This document shows, piece after piece, positions 1 through 7,799 of a stretch of DNA of 64,000 nucleotides (positions are counted from its first letter, which is position 1; each line of letters opens with the position of its first letter). The notes beneath the pieces were generated by a model. The model did not search any database. It was given only the letters and a program-made list of their open reading frames with translations, and was not told the origin of the DNA. The stretch comes from Bauldia sp965232525 (GTDB lineage: Bacteria; Pseudomonadota; Alphaproteobacteria; Rhizobiales; Kaistiaceae), in the NCBI RefSeq assembly GCF_965232525.1, contig NZ_OZ246980.1, forward strand, positions 3,286,001-3,350,000, given 5' to 3'. The position numbers and the translations under genes were made by a program.

Positions 1-1236
1 GACGGACTTGTCGAGCTGGATCAAGTCCGATCCGGGCTTGAAGTCGGTGATCTCATCCGCGCCCGAGCCGAACTTGTCCTTGAACGCGAAGATATCCTTG
101 CCCTTGCCGCCGGTCAGCTTGTCGCTGCCGGCACCACCGTTAAGGAAATCGGCGCCATCCTTGCCCTTGACTCGGTCGGCGCCCTTGCCGCCTTTCAGCT
201 TGTCTGCGTCCGTGCCGCCGTCAAGGACGTCGCTCCCCGCGTCTCCGTTGAGGGTGTCATCGCCTTTGCGACCCTTGAGGATGTCCTTTCCCTTGCCGCC
301 GCTGATCGTGTTGTCCGCGCTGTTGCCGGAGAGGTGGTCGTTCCCCTTGCCACCGCGAGCATTTTCGATGACGACCCCGTTGGCGATGGTGAAGCCGCCG
401 TGCACGCCCTTGGAGTAGGAAAGGAACCCACCGCCGCCTGGTTCCACCTTCAGCGTCGCCTCGCGCAGATCGATCGAAGCCGGGCGGCCGCCGTTATAGA
501 CGATCGTGTCCTCGCCACCCGCGTCCCAGATCGCCGAGTAGAACGTTCCCGGCCCGTTCGATTTCGGCAGCTTGTAGGTATTGTCGCCGGTCTTGTAGTC
601 CATGTTGGCGCCGTACTTGGCCTGGAGCACCACGATGTCGATCGCCATCGGCGTGCCTTCATAGCCATACTTGTAGGACGGCGGCTGTCCCTTCGGATTG
701 GCGGTCCAGCCGTCGTTGTAGGACATCATGGTGTAGATGCCCTGATTGAGCTTGTGCTTGCCGAAGTCGCCGAACTCGGATGTCACGCCGGGGAACTTGG
801 TGGACTTGCCGCCCTTGTCATGCGGGTGCGCCAGCCCCAATCCATGCCCGATCTCGTGGATGATGGTCTTGAAGCCGAAGCCGCCCATTCCGAGGCCGTC
901 TTTCCAGCCCTCTCCCAGCTTGTTGAACTCGCCGTAGCCGGATTTGTTCCCCTCGCCCGGAGGGAACATGAACCCTAGAAACTCGCTTCCCTTGTTGGTC
1001 CCGAATCGAAAGTCCGCGTCCGCCTTGTTGCCGACTTTCTTGAACTCGATATCGAGGAACGTCTCGAAGATATCGAAGGCGCGCTCGACCTGTTTCTTCT
1101 CGCGCGCGGTCCAACCGGCCGACTTGTTGCCAAACGGTACGTTTTCGCCTGCGCCATGAAAATAGTACCGGATTACCTGATCGTCGGTGTTGACTGCCGA
1201 ACCCCAATCAATCGCTTTTTCGAGTTTTGTTGCCAC
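1..1236 (-). CDS. serralysin-like RTX zinc metallopeptidase, C-terminus cut by window edge
   Basis: Secreted M10/serralysin-type protease. 412 codons are visible and the gene runs off the left edge. The zinc site HEIGHGLGLAH is at residues 127-137, followed by an MMSYND Met-turn. From about residue 300 there are glycine/aspartate RTX nonapeptides of the GGKGKDxLxG type, which bind calcium. The last visible residues (ITDFKPGSDLIQL) resemble the segment before the type I secretion signal. The start is GTG at 1236, with a weak AGGGA upstream; the zinc site then falls at exactly the same residue numbers as in the tandem paralogue 28 bp upstream. There is no N-terminal signal peptide, as expected for type I secretion. 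Family assignment is secure; the protein substrate is unknown. Confidence 0.88.
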   Translation of the reverse strand, partial: MATKLEKAIDWGSAVNTDDQVIRYYFHGAGENVPFGNKSAGWTAREKKQVERAFDIFETFLDIEFKKVGNKADADFRFGTNKGSEFLGFMFPPGEGNKSGYGEFNKLGEGWKDGLGMGGFGFKTIIHEIGHGLGLAHPHDKGGKSTKFPGVTSEFGDFGKHKLNQGIYTMMSYNDGWTANPKGQPPSYKYGYEGTPMAIDIVVLQAKYGANMDYKTGDNTYKLPKSNGPGTFYSAIWDAGGEDTIVYNGGRPASIDLREATLKVEPGGGGFLSYSKGVHGGFTIANGVVIENARGGKGNDHLSGNSADNTISGGKGKDILKGRKGDDTLNGDAGSDVLDGGTDADKLKGGKGADRVKGKDGADFLNGGAGSDKLTGGKGKDIFAFKDKFGSGADEITDFKPGSDLIQLDKSV

Positions 1237-1264
1237 TTTGATTCCCTATTCGAAGACAGTCGCC

Positions 1265-2653
1265 CTACACGACGAAAAAATCGTCAGATGATAGCAAGAT
1301 CCCCGGGTCCAGTTTCGCGAACAATATCTTGCCACCACCGCCGGAGCCGTCGGAATCGTAAAAGAGCTTACCATTGTCGCTGTTATGGATGATCCGGTGA
1401 TCGGCCGTCTTGGCATTCGCGCCCTTTCGGAACAGCGAACCGTCCAAGGGCACGCCGTCATCCGGCAACCCAAACGCGGACGCATCGAGCAGAATCTGTT
1501 CGTCGGTCTCAAACGTCTTGATCGTATCAACGCCTTTCCCTGGACTATTGAGAAAGGCGTAATGATCGGCGCCGCCACCGCCGTTGAGAACATCGTCGCC
1601 TTTGCCGCCGTTGAGCCAGTCGCTCTTCGCACCGCCTTTCAGTTCGTCCTTGCCCTTGCCGCCCTTCAGCGTGTCGTTACCGTTCCGGCCTTTGAGTTCA
1701 TCCTTGCCCCGGCCGCCGTTCAACGTGTTGTCGACGCTGTTTCCGGACAGGAAGTCGCTCTTGTCGCCGCCGATCGCATTCTCGATGATCACGCCGTTGG
1801 CAATGGTGAAGCCGCCGAAGACGCCGTCGGCGTAGGAGATGAAGCCGCCGCCGCCAGGCTCGACTTCCAGCGTTGCCGCCCGGAGATCGATAACTGCCGC
1901 GCGCCCGCCGCTATGCGAGATCGTGTCTTCGCCACCCGCGTCCCAGATCGCCGAGTAGAACGTTCCCGGCCCGTTCGATTTCGGTAGCTTGTAGGTGTTG
2001 TCGCCGGTCTTGTAGTCCATGTTGGCGCCGTACTTGGCCTGGAGCACCGCGATGTCGATCGCCATCGGCGTGCCCTGGTACCCGTACTCATTGGATGGCG
2101 ACTCCCCATCGGGATTGGTCTGCCAACCGTCGTTGTAGGTCATCGTCGTGAACACGCCCTGATTAAGGTCGTGCTGGCCGTAATCGTTGAAGGCGCTCGA
2201 GACGCCGGGGAAGCTGGTGGACGTCCCACCGGTGTCGTGCGGGTGCGCCAGGCCGTGACCATGGCCAAGCTCGTGGATGATGGTGACGAAACCGAATCCG
2301 CCCTGCTCGAGGCCGTTGCCCCAGCCGGTTCCGTTGGTGTTGAACTTGCCAAGCCCTTCGTTTGGGTAGCCCGGCGGCGCCATACTTCCCAGCACCGACG
2401 AACCGCTCACATACGTCGCGAGCATGAAGTCGGCGTCGCCGACGTCCTCGACCTCCAGGTATGTGATGTCGAGAAACGCCTCGTAGGTGTCAAACGCGGC
2501 TCGGACCTGGCCCTTTTCGTAGTTGGTCCATCCGGCCGAAATTCCGACCGGCGTCGCTTCGCCCGATCCGTAAAAGTAATAGTGGATGATGTTATCGGGG
2601 GTGGTGTCGACCGCCGTCCCCCAATCCAGGGCATCTTCAAGCGGAGTGGTCAA
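1265..2653 (-). CDS. serralysin-like RTX zinc metallopeptidase (paralogue)
   Basis: Second secreted M10-type metalloprotease, 462 residues, tandem to and upstream of the first. The zinc-binding HELGHGHGLAH is at residues 127-137 and the Met-turn MTYND near 171. RTX repeats occupy about 300-375, and the protein ends in a hydrophobic DFFVV, typical of type I secretion signals. I chose TTG 2653, preceded by AGAGGA, because homology to the neighbour begins there (TTPLEDALDWG against ATKLEKAIDWG). An ATG at 2740 would add 29 arginine-rich residues with no family counterpart. No ABC or membrane-fusion export partner lies nearby; a TolC family channel sits at 15548-16936. A 156-nt stretch is almost identical to the paralogue. 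Confidence 0.88.
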   Translation of the reverse strand: MTTPLEDALDWGTAVDTTPDNIIHYYFYGSGEATPVGISAGWTNYEKGQVRAAFDTYEAFLDITYLEVEDVGDADFMLATYVSGSSVLGSMAPPGYPNEGLGKFNTNGTGWGNGLEQGGFGFVTIIHELGHGHGLAHPHDTGGTSTSFPGVSSAFNDYGQHDLNQGVFTTMTYNDGWQTNPDGESPSNEYGYQGTPMAIDIAVLQAKYGANMDYKTGDNTYKLPKSNGPGTFYSAIWDAGGEDTISHSGGRAAVIDLRAATLEVEPGGGGFISYADGVFGGFTIANGVIIENAIGGDKSDFLSGNSVDNTLNGGRGKDELKGRNGNDTLKGGKGKDELKGGAKSDWLNGGKGDDVLNGGGGADHYAFLNSPGKGVDTIKTFETDEQILLDASAFGLPDDGVPLDGSLFRKGANAKTADHRIIHNSDNGKLFYDSDGSGGGGKILFAKLDPGILLSSDDFFVV

Positions 2654-2811
2654 CTCTTCCTCTGGGTCCCGATTTCGCTTTTCTCGGTTACATTGATACG
2701 GCAGATGAAGTCGTTCGCCCAGCCACCTGGAACTCAACAAGTCTTGAAGTCAGAAAGCAGACGGGCCGCCTACGGCGACCCGCTCAAGTCGACCCTCCGC
2801 GGTTGCGTCGA

Positions 2812-3726
2812 CTAGATCACGAAGAAATCGGTGTTCGACAGCGCCAGCCCGGTGTCGAGGACTGCGAACAGGGTCTGCGGATCGCCGCCGTTGCCATCGG
2901 GATCGTAGTACATATTGCCGCTGCCGTCGTCATAGACGATCCGGACTGAGCCGCTCGTCGCTTCGGATCCGATCTCGAACGCGTTCTTCTTCAACACGCC
3001 CTTCGACGGCAACTCGGTAAAAATGTCTTTGTCGAGGTCAATGGCATCGCCGCCGGGTGTCATGTCGGTGATGGTGTCGACGTTTGTCGATTCGTTGAGC
3101 GCGGTGTTGAAGATAAACGTGTTGAAGCCTTTGTTTCCGGTCAGCGTATCATTACCGGCGCCGCCATTGATCTCGTCGCCGCCCTTGCCACCCGAAATCG
3201 TGTCGTTGCCGTTGCCGCCCTTGAGAGTGTCCGAGCCTTTGGCACCCGAAATCGTGTCACCACCATTGCCACCCTTGATCGTATCCGCTTTGTCTCCACC
3301 ATTGATGATGTCGGCGCCCTTTTGGCCAAGAATGACATCCTGACCACCGTAGCCATAAAGAACGTCGTTTTCATCCGAACCGGTGATCGAGTCTTTCCCC
3401 TCGAAAATCTTCTGCATCAATTTGTTGACGTTGCCACTGAAGTAATGATCCATGTCAGTGACATCTATCGACAAATGTTTCAATTTATACTGGCTTACGT
3501 TGTCATTTTGGACATTAATCGACTTGACAATTCCTGCAATGGGTGTCTTCCCGGAATAAACGAAGGCATCTCCCTTGATGATGTATTGAACATCCTCGTC
3601 GTTATCCTTGGCCGTCATGGTTGTCGATTTTCGATTGATGAGCTTCATATCCGAGAAATCGGACAGGTAACTCAACTCAATGAGGCGCTGCGTATTGACT
3701 GCGACCTTTGCTGTAAACGTAACCAC
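2812..3726 (-). CDS. RTX calcium-binding repeat protein, non-protease
   Basis: 304-residue protein with no zinc site. The N-terminal 110 residues (sheet-rich, unrecognised) lead into RTX nonapeptides at about 113-200 (GGNGNDTISGGKGGDE type). A C-terminal region follows (YDDGSGNMYYDPDGNGG) that ends in TDFFVI. The C-terminal block, including the YDxDGxGG motif and DFF-V/I end, is shared with the protease at 1265-2653, so both probably use the same type I exporter. The start is GTG 3726, fixed by a strong AGGAGG seven bases upstream; earlier in-frame codons encode an arginine-rich stretch without a ribosome site. Its role could be surface, adhesion or calcium binding; the function is not recognisable from sequence. 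Confidence 0.85.
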   Translation of the reverse strand: MVTFTAKVAVNTQRLIELSYLSDFSDMKLINRKSTTMTAKDNDEDVQYIIKGDAFVYSGKTPIAGIVKSINVQNDNVSQYKLKHLSIDVTDMDHYFSGNVNKLMQKIFEGKDSITGSDENDVLYGYGGQDVILGQKGADIINGGDKADTIKGGNGGDTISGAKGSDTLKGGNGNDTISGGKGGDEINGGAGNDTLTGNKGFNTFIFNTALNESTNVDTITDMTPGGDAIDLDKDIFTELPSKGVLKKNAFEIGSEATSGSVRIVYDDGSGNMYYDPDGNGGDPQTLFAVLDTGLALSNTDFFVI

Positions 3727-3922
3727 GATTTGTCCTCCTGTTGACCGCATCTCAGCCCATGCGCCGCGACGGCTCACAAGCGCTCGTCTACGCGACACCA
3801 AGGCCGCCGATACTAGCGCGCCGAAGTGATCAATTCACCTCGACGCTGCCGATTGACCGGACAGTCGGACGTTATCGTGACCTGAATTTGACGGCGCCAG
3901 GCCGATGGCTCATGCCCGGCTA

Positions 3923-5299
3923 CTAAGACGCGGGCGCGGCCTCTCCACCCACCGGCGCGTCCTCTTCATCTTCCTTGAGAAGCTCCTCGCGGGACACCGT
4001 CTTGTCGGTCACGTCCACGAGTTCCAGCAGGAAGTCGACAACCTTCTCCTCGAAGATCGGCGCCCGCAGTCCGGCGAGCGCATCCGGATTGCTCTGGTAG
4101 TACTGAACCAGTTCCTGTTCGCGGCCGGGGAACTGGCGCATCTGGGCGGACAGCGCCCGCTGGACCTCTTCCTCGCTCACCTCGATGCCGTTCTTCTCGC
4201 CGATTTCGGCAAGCACCAGTCCGAGCCGGACCCGGCGCTCGGCGATCTTTCGATAGTCGTCCCGTGCCGCTTCCTCGGTCGTCTCCTCGTCCTCGAACGT
4301 CCGATTCGAAGTGCCGAGTTCATTGGTCACCTGCCGCCAGATGTTGTCGAACTCCTGCTCGACCATCTTCGGCGGCAGATCGAACCCGTGCTTCTCGTCG
4401 AGTTGATCCAGAACCTGCCGTTTGACCTTCTGCCGTGTCGCCGCGCCGTACTGGTTCTGGATTTGCTGCCGGACCGCGTCGCGAAGTTGGTCCAGCGTCT
4501 CCATGCCAACCCGCGTGGCGAGTTCGTCGTCGAGCGAAATCGGGTCCGGTGACTCGACCCCCTTCACCGAGACGTCGAAGGTGGCCTCCTTGCCGGCCAG
4601 ATGCGTCGCCCCATAGTCCTCCGGAAAGGTGACCGTGATCGTTGTCTCGTCGCCGGCCGACAGGCCCTCGAGTTGCTCGGTGAAACCGGGGATGAACTGC
4701 CCGCTCCCCAGGAGTACCGCAGCGTTGTCGTCGCTGCCTCCTTCGAACGGCTCATCGTCGATCTTGCCGACATAGGCGATCGTCATCCGATCGCCGGCCT
4801 CCGACTTGCCGTCCTTGGCGGTATAAGTGCGCGCGCTCTCGGCGAGACGGTTCAGTTCCGTTTCCACCTCCTCGTCGCTGACCTCGGCAACTGGCCGTTC
4901 GACCTTCAGCGACTTGAAATCGCCGAGTTCGAAGGTCGGCAGGATCTCGTAGCTCATCTTGTAGGTGAGGTCGGATTCGCCGAGGAGGACGCGTTCGGCC
5001 TCGCCGGCTTCCTCGGGCAAGTCGAAATCGGGCTGCTGAGCGGCCCGTTCTCCCCGCTCCGTAATCGTCTCCTGAGCCACTTCGGAAATCACCGATTGGA
5101 CGATCTCCGCCATCGTCGACTTGCCGAACAGGCGGCGGAGATGGCTGACCGGAACCTTGCCGGGCCGGAAGCCCTTGATGCGGACTTCGCCCTGCATCTC
5201 GTTCAGTCGTGTCACCAGGCGCGAATCCAGCTCCGCGGCCGGAACCGTGACCTGAAATTCGCGGCGGAGGCCATCGGCCAGTGTCTCGGTTACCTGCAT
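3923..5299 (-). CDS. tig: trigger factor, ribosome-associated chaperone
   Basis: 458 residues. The N-terminal ribosome-binding domain carries the signature GFRPGKVP at residues 43-50, which docks at the exit tunnel protein L23. An FKBP-type peptidyl-prolyl isomerase domain follows at about 155-245, then the helical C-terminal chaperone arms and a disordered acidic tail. It binds nascent chains cotranslationally. The ATG at 5299 begins the conserved MQVTETLADGLRREF sequence. The usual downstream clpP-clpX-lon block is absent here; the gene is instead followed by the RTX genes and preceded by tRNA-Leu. Assignment is secure. Confidence 0.97.
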   Translation of the reverse strand: MQVTETLADGLRREFQVTVPAAELDSRLVTRLNEMQGEVRIKGFRPGKVPVSHLRRLFGKSTMAEIVQSVISEVAQETITERGERAAQQPDFDLPEEAGEAERVLLGESDLTYKMSYEILPTFELGDFKSLKVERPVAEVSDEEVETELNRLAESARTYTAKDGKSEAGDRMTIAYVGKIDDEPFEGGSDDNAAVLLGSGQFIPGFTEQLEGLSAGDETTITVTFPEDYGATHLAGKEATFDVSVKGVESPDPISLDDELATRVGMETLDQLRDAVRQQIQNQYGAATRQKVKRQVLDQLDEKHGFDLPPKMVEQEFDNIWRQVTNELGTSNRTFEDEETTEEAARDDYRKIAERRVRLGLVLAEIGEKNGIEVSEEEVQRALSAQMRQFPGREQELVQYYQSNPDALAGLRAPIFEEKVVDFLLELVDVTDKTVSREELLKEDEEDAPVGGEAAPAS

Positions 5300-5425
5300 C
5301 GTCTATGTACTTCCGATCTCAACGTGTTCTTTGCTTCGTCGCACCGTCGTTCATGGTACGGCGCGGCCTAAACTTTTGCTGCCTGGTTCACGACCGTTCG
5401 ACGGGAACGAGGTGGCCAGGAAGCG

Positions 5426-5510
5426 TGGTGCGGGCGGAGGGACTCGAACCCCCACGACTTTCGTCACGGGAACCTAAATCCCGCGCGTCTACCAGTTCCG
5501 CCACGCCCGC
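5426..5510 (-). tRNA. tRNA-Leu, anticodon UAG
   Basis: The minus strand folds into a class II tRNA. The 7-bp acceptor stem is GCGGGCG/CGCCCGC, the D arm contains GGTAGAC, the anticodon stem is CGGGA/TCCCG with loop TTTAGGT (anticodon TAG), a long variable arm follows, and the T arm has GGTTCGAGTCC. Discriminator A and an encoded CCA occupy 5429-5426. The class II variable arm and UAG anticodon identify leucine. Confidence 0.96.
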
Positions 5511-5591
5511 CGGCCGCGGCGGTCCGGGCCAGGGCGAGGCCTCTATACCAACAGCTTTGCCGGCGATCAAAGGGAAAGCACTCGTCCCTGT

Positions 5592-7169
5592 TCAGCCGAG
5601 AAGATCGGCGAGAACGGCCGGAATCGTCTCCGGAAGGTCTTCGGCGATCAGCCCGCGCCCGAACCGCGCGGCCGCCGCGCCGTGCATCCAGACACCGGCC
5701 GCCGCCGCCTGGAACGGCTCCATCCGCTGCGCCAGCAGGCCGCCGATCAGTCCGCCAAGCACGTCGCCGGCTCCCGCCGTAGCGAGCTCCGCCGGCGCGT
5801 TGTCGGCGATCGCCGCAAATCCGTCCGGTGCGGCCACGACCGTATCGGCACCCTTGAGCACGACGATGGCGCCCGACCGCTCCGCCGCCTGCCGGGTTCG
5901 GTCGAGTTTGGACGGAACCGTCGTTAGGTCTGGGAACAGCCGAGCGAATTCGCCATCGTGGGGCGTCAGGACCACCGGCGATGAGCGCTCCATGATCTCA
6001 GCAAACAGCGCATCCGGATCCTCGGCATATGCGGTCAGCCCGTCGGCGTCGACGACGACCGCCGCGGGCGAAGCCAGCGCCGCTGCGACCAGATCGGCGG
6101 TGTCCGCTGTAACCCCTAGCGCCGGCCCGAGCACGACCGCGTTCTTCCGCGTATCTGCGAGGATCTCCTCAAGCCCGTCCGCGCCCTGGAACGGCTTGAG
6201 CATGATCGCGGTGAGATGCGCGGCGTTCGCCGCCACCGCGTCCGGTGGCGAGGCAACCGTAACCAGACCCGCGCCGACGCGCAGCGCCCCGCGGGCCGCC
6301 AGTCGCGCCGCCCCGGTTCCCGTCGGCGGGCCCGACACGACCAGCGCGTGACCGCGGTCGTATTTGTGGCCGTCGATCCGCGGCACTGGTAGCCCGCTTC
6401 GCCACAGCAGCGGTCCGTTGTGGTAGGCCCGCGGCTTGATCCCGTTGAGGATGATCGGGTCATGGCCGATGTCGGCGAGCGAAATCCGGCCGGCGATAAT
6501 GCGTCCCGGCAAAAGGAGATGGCCGGGTTTCTTGCGAAAGAAGGTGACCGTCTCCCGGGCGAGCATCGCCCGTCCGAGAATGACGCCGGACTCGCCATCC
6601 AGCCCGCTCGGCAGATCGACCGACAGAATGGGGATGCCGCTTTCATTGGCGCCGTCGATCGCCTCGGCCGCGGCGCCCTTCACCGGGCGGTCGAGACCCG
6701 CCCCGAACAGCGCGTCGATGATCAGCCGGGCTCCGTCGGCGAAATCGCGGCTGGCCGGCTCGATCGGCCCTTTCCACGCCCGCGCGGCGAGGCTTGCGTC
6801 ACCCTTCAAAAGCTCCCGCGAACCGAGAAGATGGACCGAAACCCGATACCCGCCCTCGGTGAGCAGCCGCGCCGCGACGAAGCCGTCGCCGCCATTGTTG
6901 CCGGGGCCCACGAGAACCGCGATCGGCGACCCGGCGTCGACCATCCGCCCGGCGACCGCGGCGACCGCCTCGCCGGCCCGTTCCATCAGCAGGTAGCTAC
7001 GGATACCGGTGGCGACCGCCCGCCGATCGGCATCCGCCATCTCCTCTGGCGTGAGCAGTTCCAGGTCGTCAACCGAGTCGTCGTAAGCCGGCGGCGCGAC
7101 CTCTTCCCGGTGCCCGAGCAGGGTCTCGAACCGCTTTGCCCAGTCCTCAGTCGATGAATTTTTAGCCAT
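5592..7169 (-). CDS. nnr: bifunctional NAD(P)H-hydrate epimerase / ADP-dependent dehydratase
   Basis: Repairs damaged NAD(P)HX. The N-terminal YjeF epimerase domain includes GPGNNGGDGF at residues 88-97, which interconverts R and S hydrates. The C-terminal ribokinase-like ADP-dependent dehydratase domain includes TPHDGEFARL and the nucleotide-binding AGAGDVLGGLIGGLLA near the end. The 525-residue length matches fused bacterial Nnr proteins. ATG 7169 is preceded by AAGGAATAAGCAA. It is divergent from glnB, an arrangement common in Hyphomicrobiales. No missing motif seen. Confidence 0.95.
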   Translation of the reverse strand: MAKNSSTEDWAKRFETLLGHREEVAPPAYDDSVDDLELLTPEEMADADRRAVATGIRSYLLMERAGEAVAAVAGRMVDAGSPIAVLVGPGNNGGDGFVAARLLTEGGYRVSVHLLGSRELLKGDASLAARAWKGPIEPASRDFADGARLIIDALFGAGLDRPVKGAAAEAIDGANESGIPILSVDLPSGLDGESGVILGRAMLARETVTFFRKKPGHLLLPGRIIAGRISLADIGHDPIILNGIKPRAYHNGPLLWRSGLPVPRIDGHKYDRGHALVVSGPPTGTGAARLAARGALRVGAGLVTVASPPDAVAANAAHLTAIMLKPFQGADGLEEILADTRKNAVVLGPALGVTADTADLVAAALASPAAVVVDADGLTAYAEDPDALFAEIMERSSPVVLTPHDGEFARLFPDLTTVPSKLDRTRQAAERSGAIVVLKGADTVVAAPDGFAAIADNAPAELATAGAGDVLGGLIGGLLAQRMEPFQAAAAGVWMHGAAAARFGRGLIAEDLPETIPAVLADLLG

Positions 7170-7271
7170 TTGCTTATTCCTTAGTCACCGATTGACTGCG
7201 GTTCCATCGCAAAGCATGGTGTCGCCCACGAATTAGCTCAATTTCGCGGCGCCCTCCACCGATCGGCCGGA

Positions 7272-7287
7272 TGGCACGAAGTGTGCA
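7272..7287 (+). promoter_or_regulatory. sigma-54 promoter of glnB
   Basis: TGGCACGAAGTGTGCA fits the -24/-12 sigma-54 pattern (TGGCACG-N4-TTGCA). GG is at 7273-7274, GC at 7285-7286, and exactly 10 bases separate them. It lies about 60 bases upstream of the glnB start, where NtrC-activated promoters are expected. I did not find a convincing NtrC dyad nearby. Confidence 0.7.
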
Positions 7288-7347
7288 AACAAGTCGCTCG
7301 ACCGGTCTCGGGCCGGATCGACGCGTACTGTCGGAGACATGGACTAC

Positions 7348-7686
7348 ATGAAGAAGATCGAGGCGATCATCAAACCGTTCAAACTCGATGAGGTGAAGGA
7401 AGCGCTGCAGGAAGTCGGGCTCCAGGGTATCACGGTCACCGAGGCAAAGGGTTTCGGTCGCCAGAAGGGTCATACCGAACTTTACCGCGGCGCCGAGTAC
7501 GTCGTCGATTTCCTTCCAAAGGTAAAGGTCGAGGTGGTGATCGCGGACGACATGGTCGACCGCGCCGTCGAGGCGATCCGCAAGGCCGCGCAAACCGGCC
7601 GGATCGGTGATGGCAAGATCTTCGTGTCCACGATCGAAGAAGCGGTTCGCATCCGTACCGGCGAAAGCGGTATGGACGCGATCTGA
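7348..7686 (+). CDS. glnB: nitrogen regulatory protein PII
   Basis: 112-residue trimeric PII signal protein, which senses 2-oxoglutarate, ATP/ADP and glutamine status and controls NtrB and GlnE. The T-loop uridylylation site is Tyr51 in ELYRGAEYVVDFLPK. The C-terminal signature GRIGDGKIFVSTIEEAVRIRTGE is intact. I chose ATG 7348 because it gives MKKIEAIIKPF and the canonical length, with GGAG 11 bases upstream; an ATG at 7339 would add three residues but leaves only two bases after GGAG. It precedes glnA by 113 bases, the usual glnBA pair, and has a sigma-54 promoter. Confidence 0.96.
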   Translation: MKKIEAIIKPFKLDEVKEALQEVGLQGITVTEAKGFGRQKGHTELYRGAEYVVDFLPKVKVEVVIADDMVDRAVEAIRKAAQTGRIGDGKIFVSTIEEAVRIRTGESGMDAI

Positions 7687-7799
7687 GCCCGAGCCTCCCA
7701 TCGGAGCTGTAATTCCAAACAGCCGGTCGTGGCCGCCGAGGTGGGTTCCACCTTTCAACGCCACGCCAACACCTGAACAGGAAAGAAGGAATTTTACCA

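Noticed and set aside
8..1987. Plus-strand open frames of 136-214 codons across the RTX protease genes
   Set aside because: They mirror the glycine/aspartate repeat periodicity of the real minus-strand genes and translate into repetitive Ser/Pro/Leu or Val/Ala/Arg strings.
2654..2740. Upstream ATG start for the second protease
   Set aside because: It adds 29 Arg-rich residues absent from the paralogue; the TTG at 2653 aligns both proteins so that the zinc site is at residues 127-137 in each.
7207..7240. NtrC binding site upstream of the glnB sigma-54 promoter
   Set aside because: GCAAAGCATGGTGTCG resembles the NtrC dyad only with a one-base gap, too weak to annotate.
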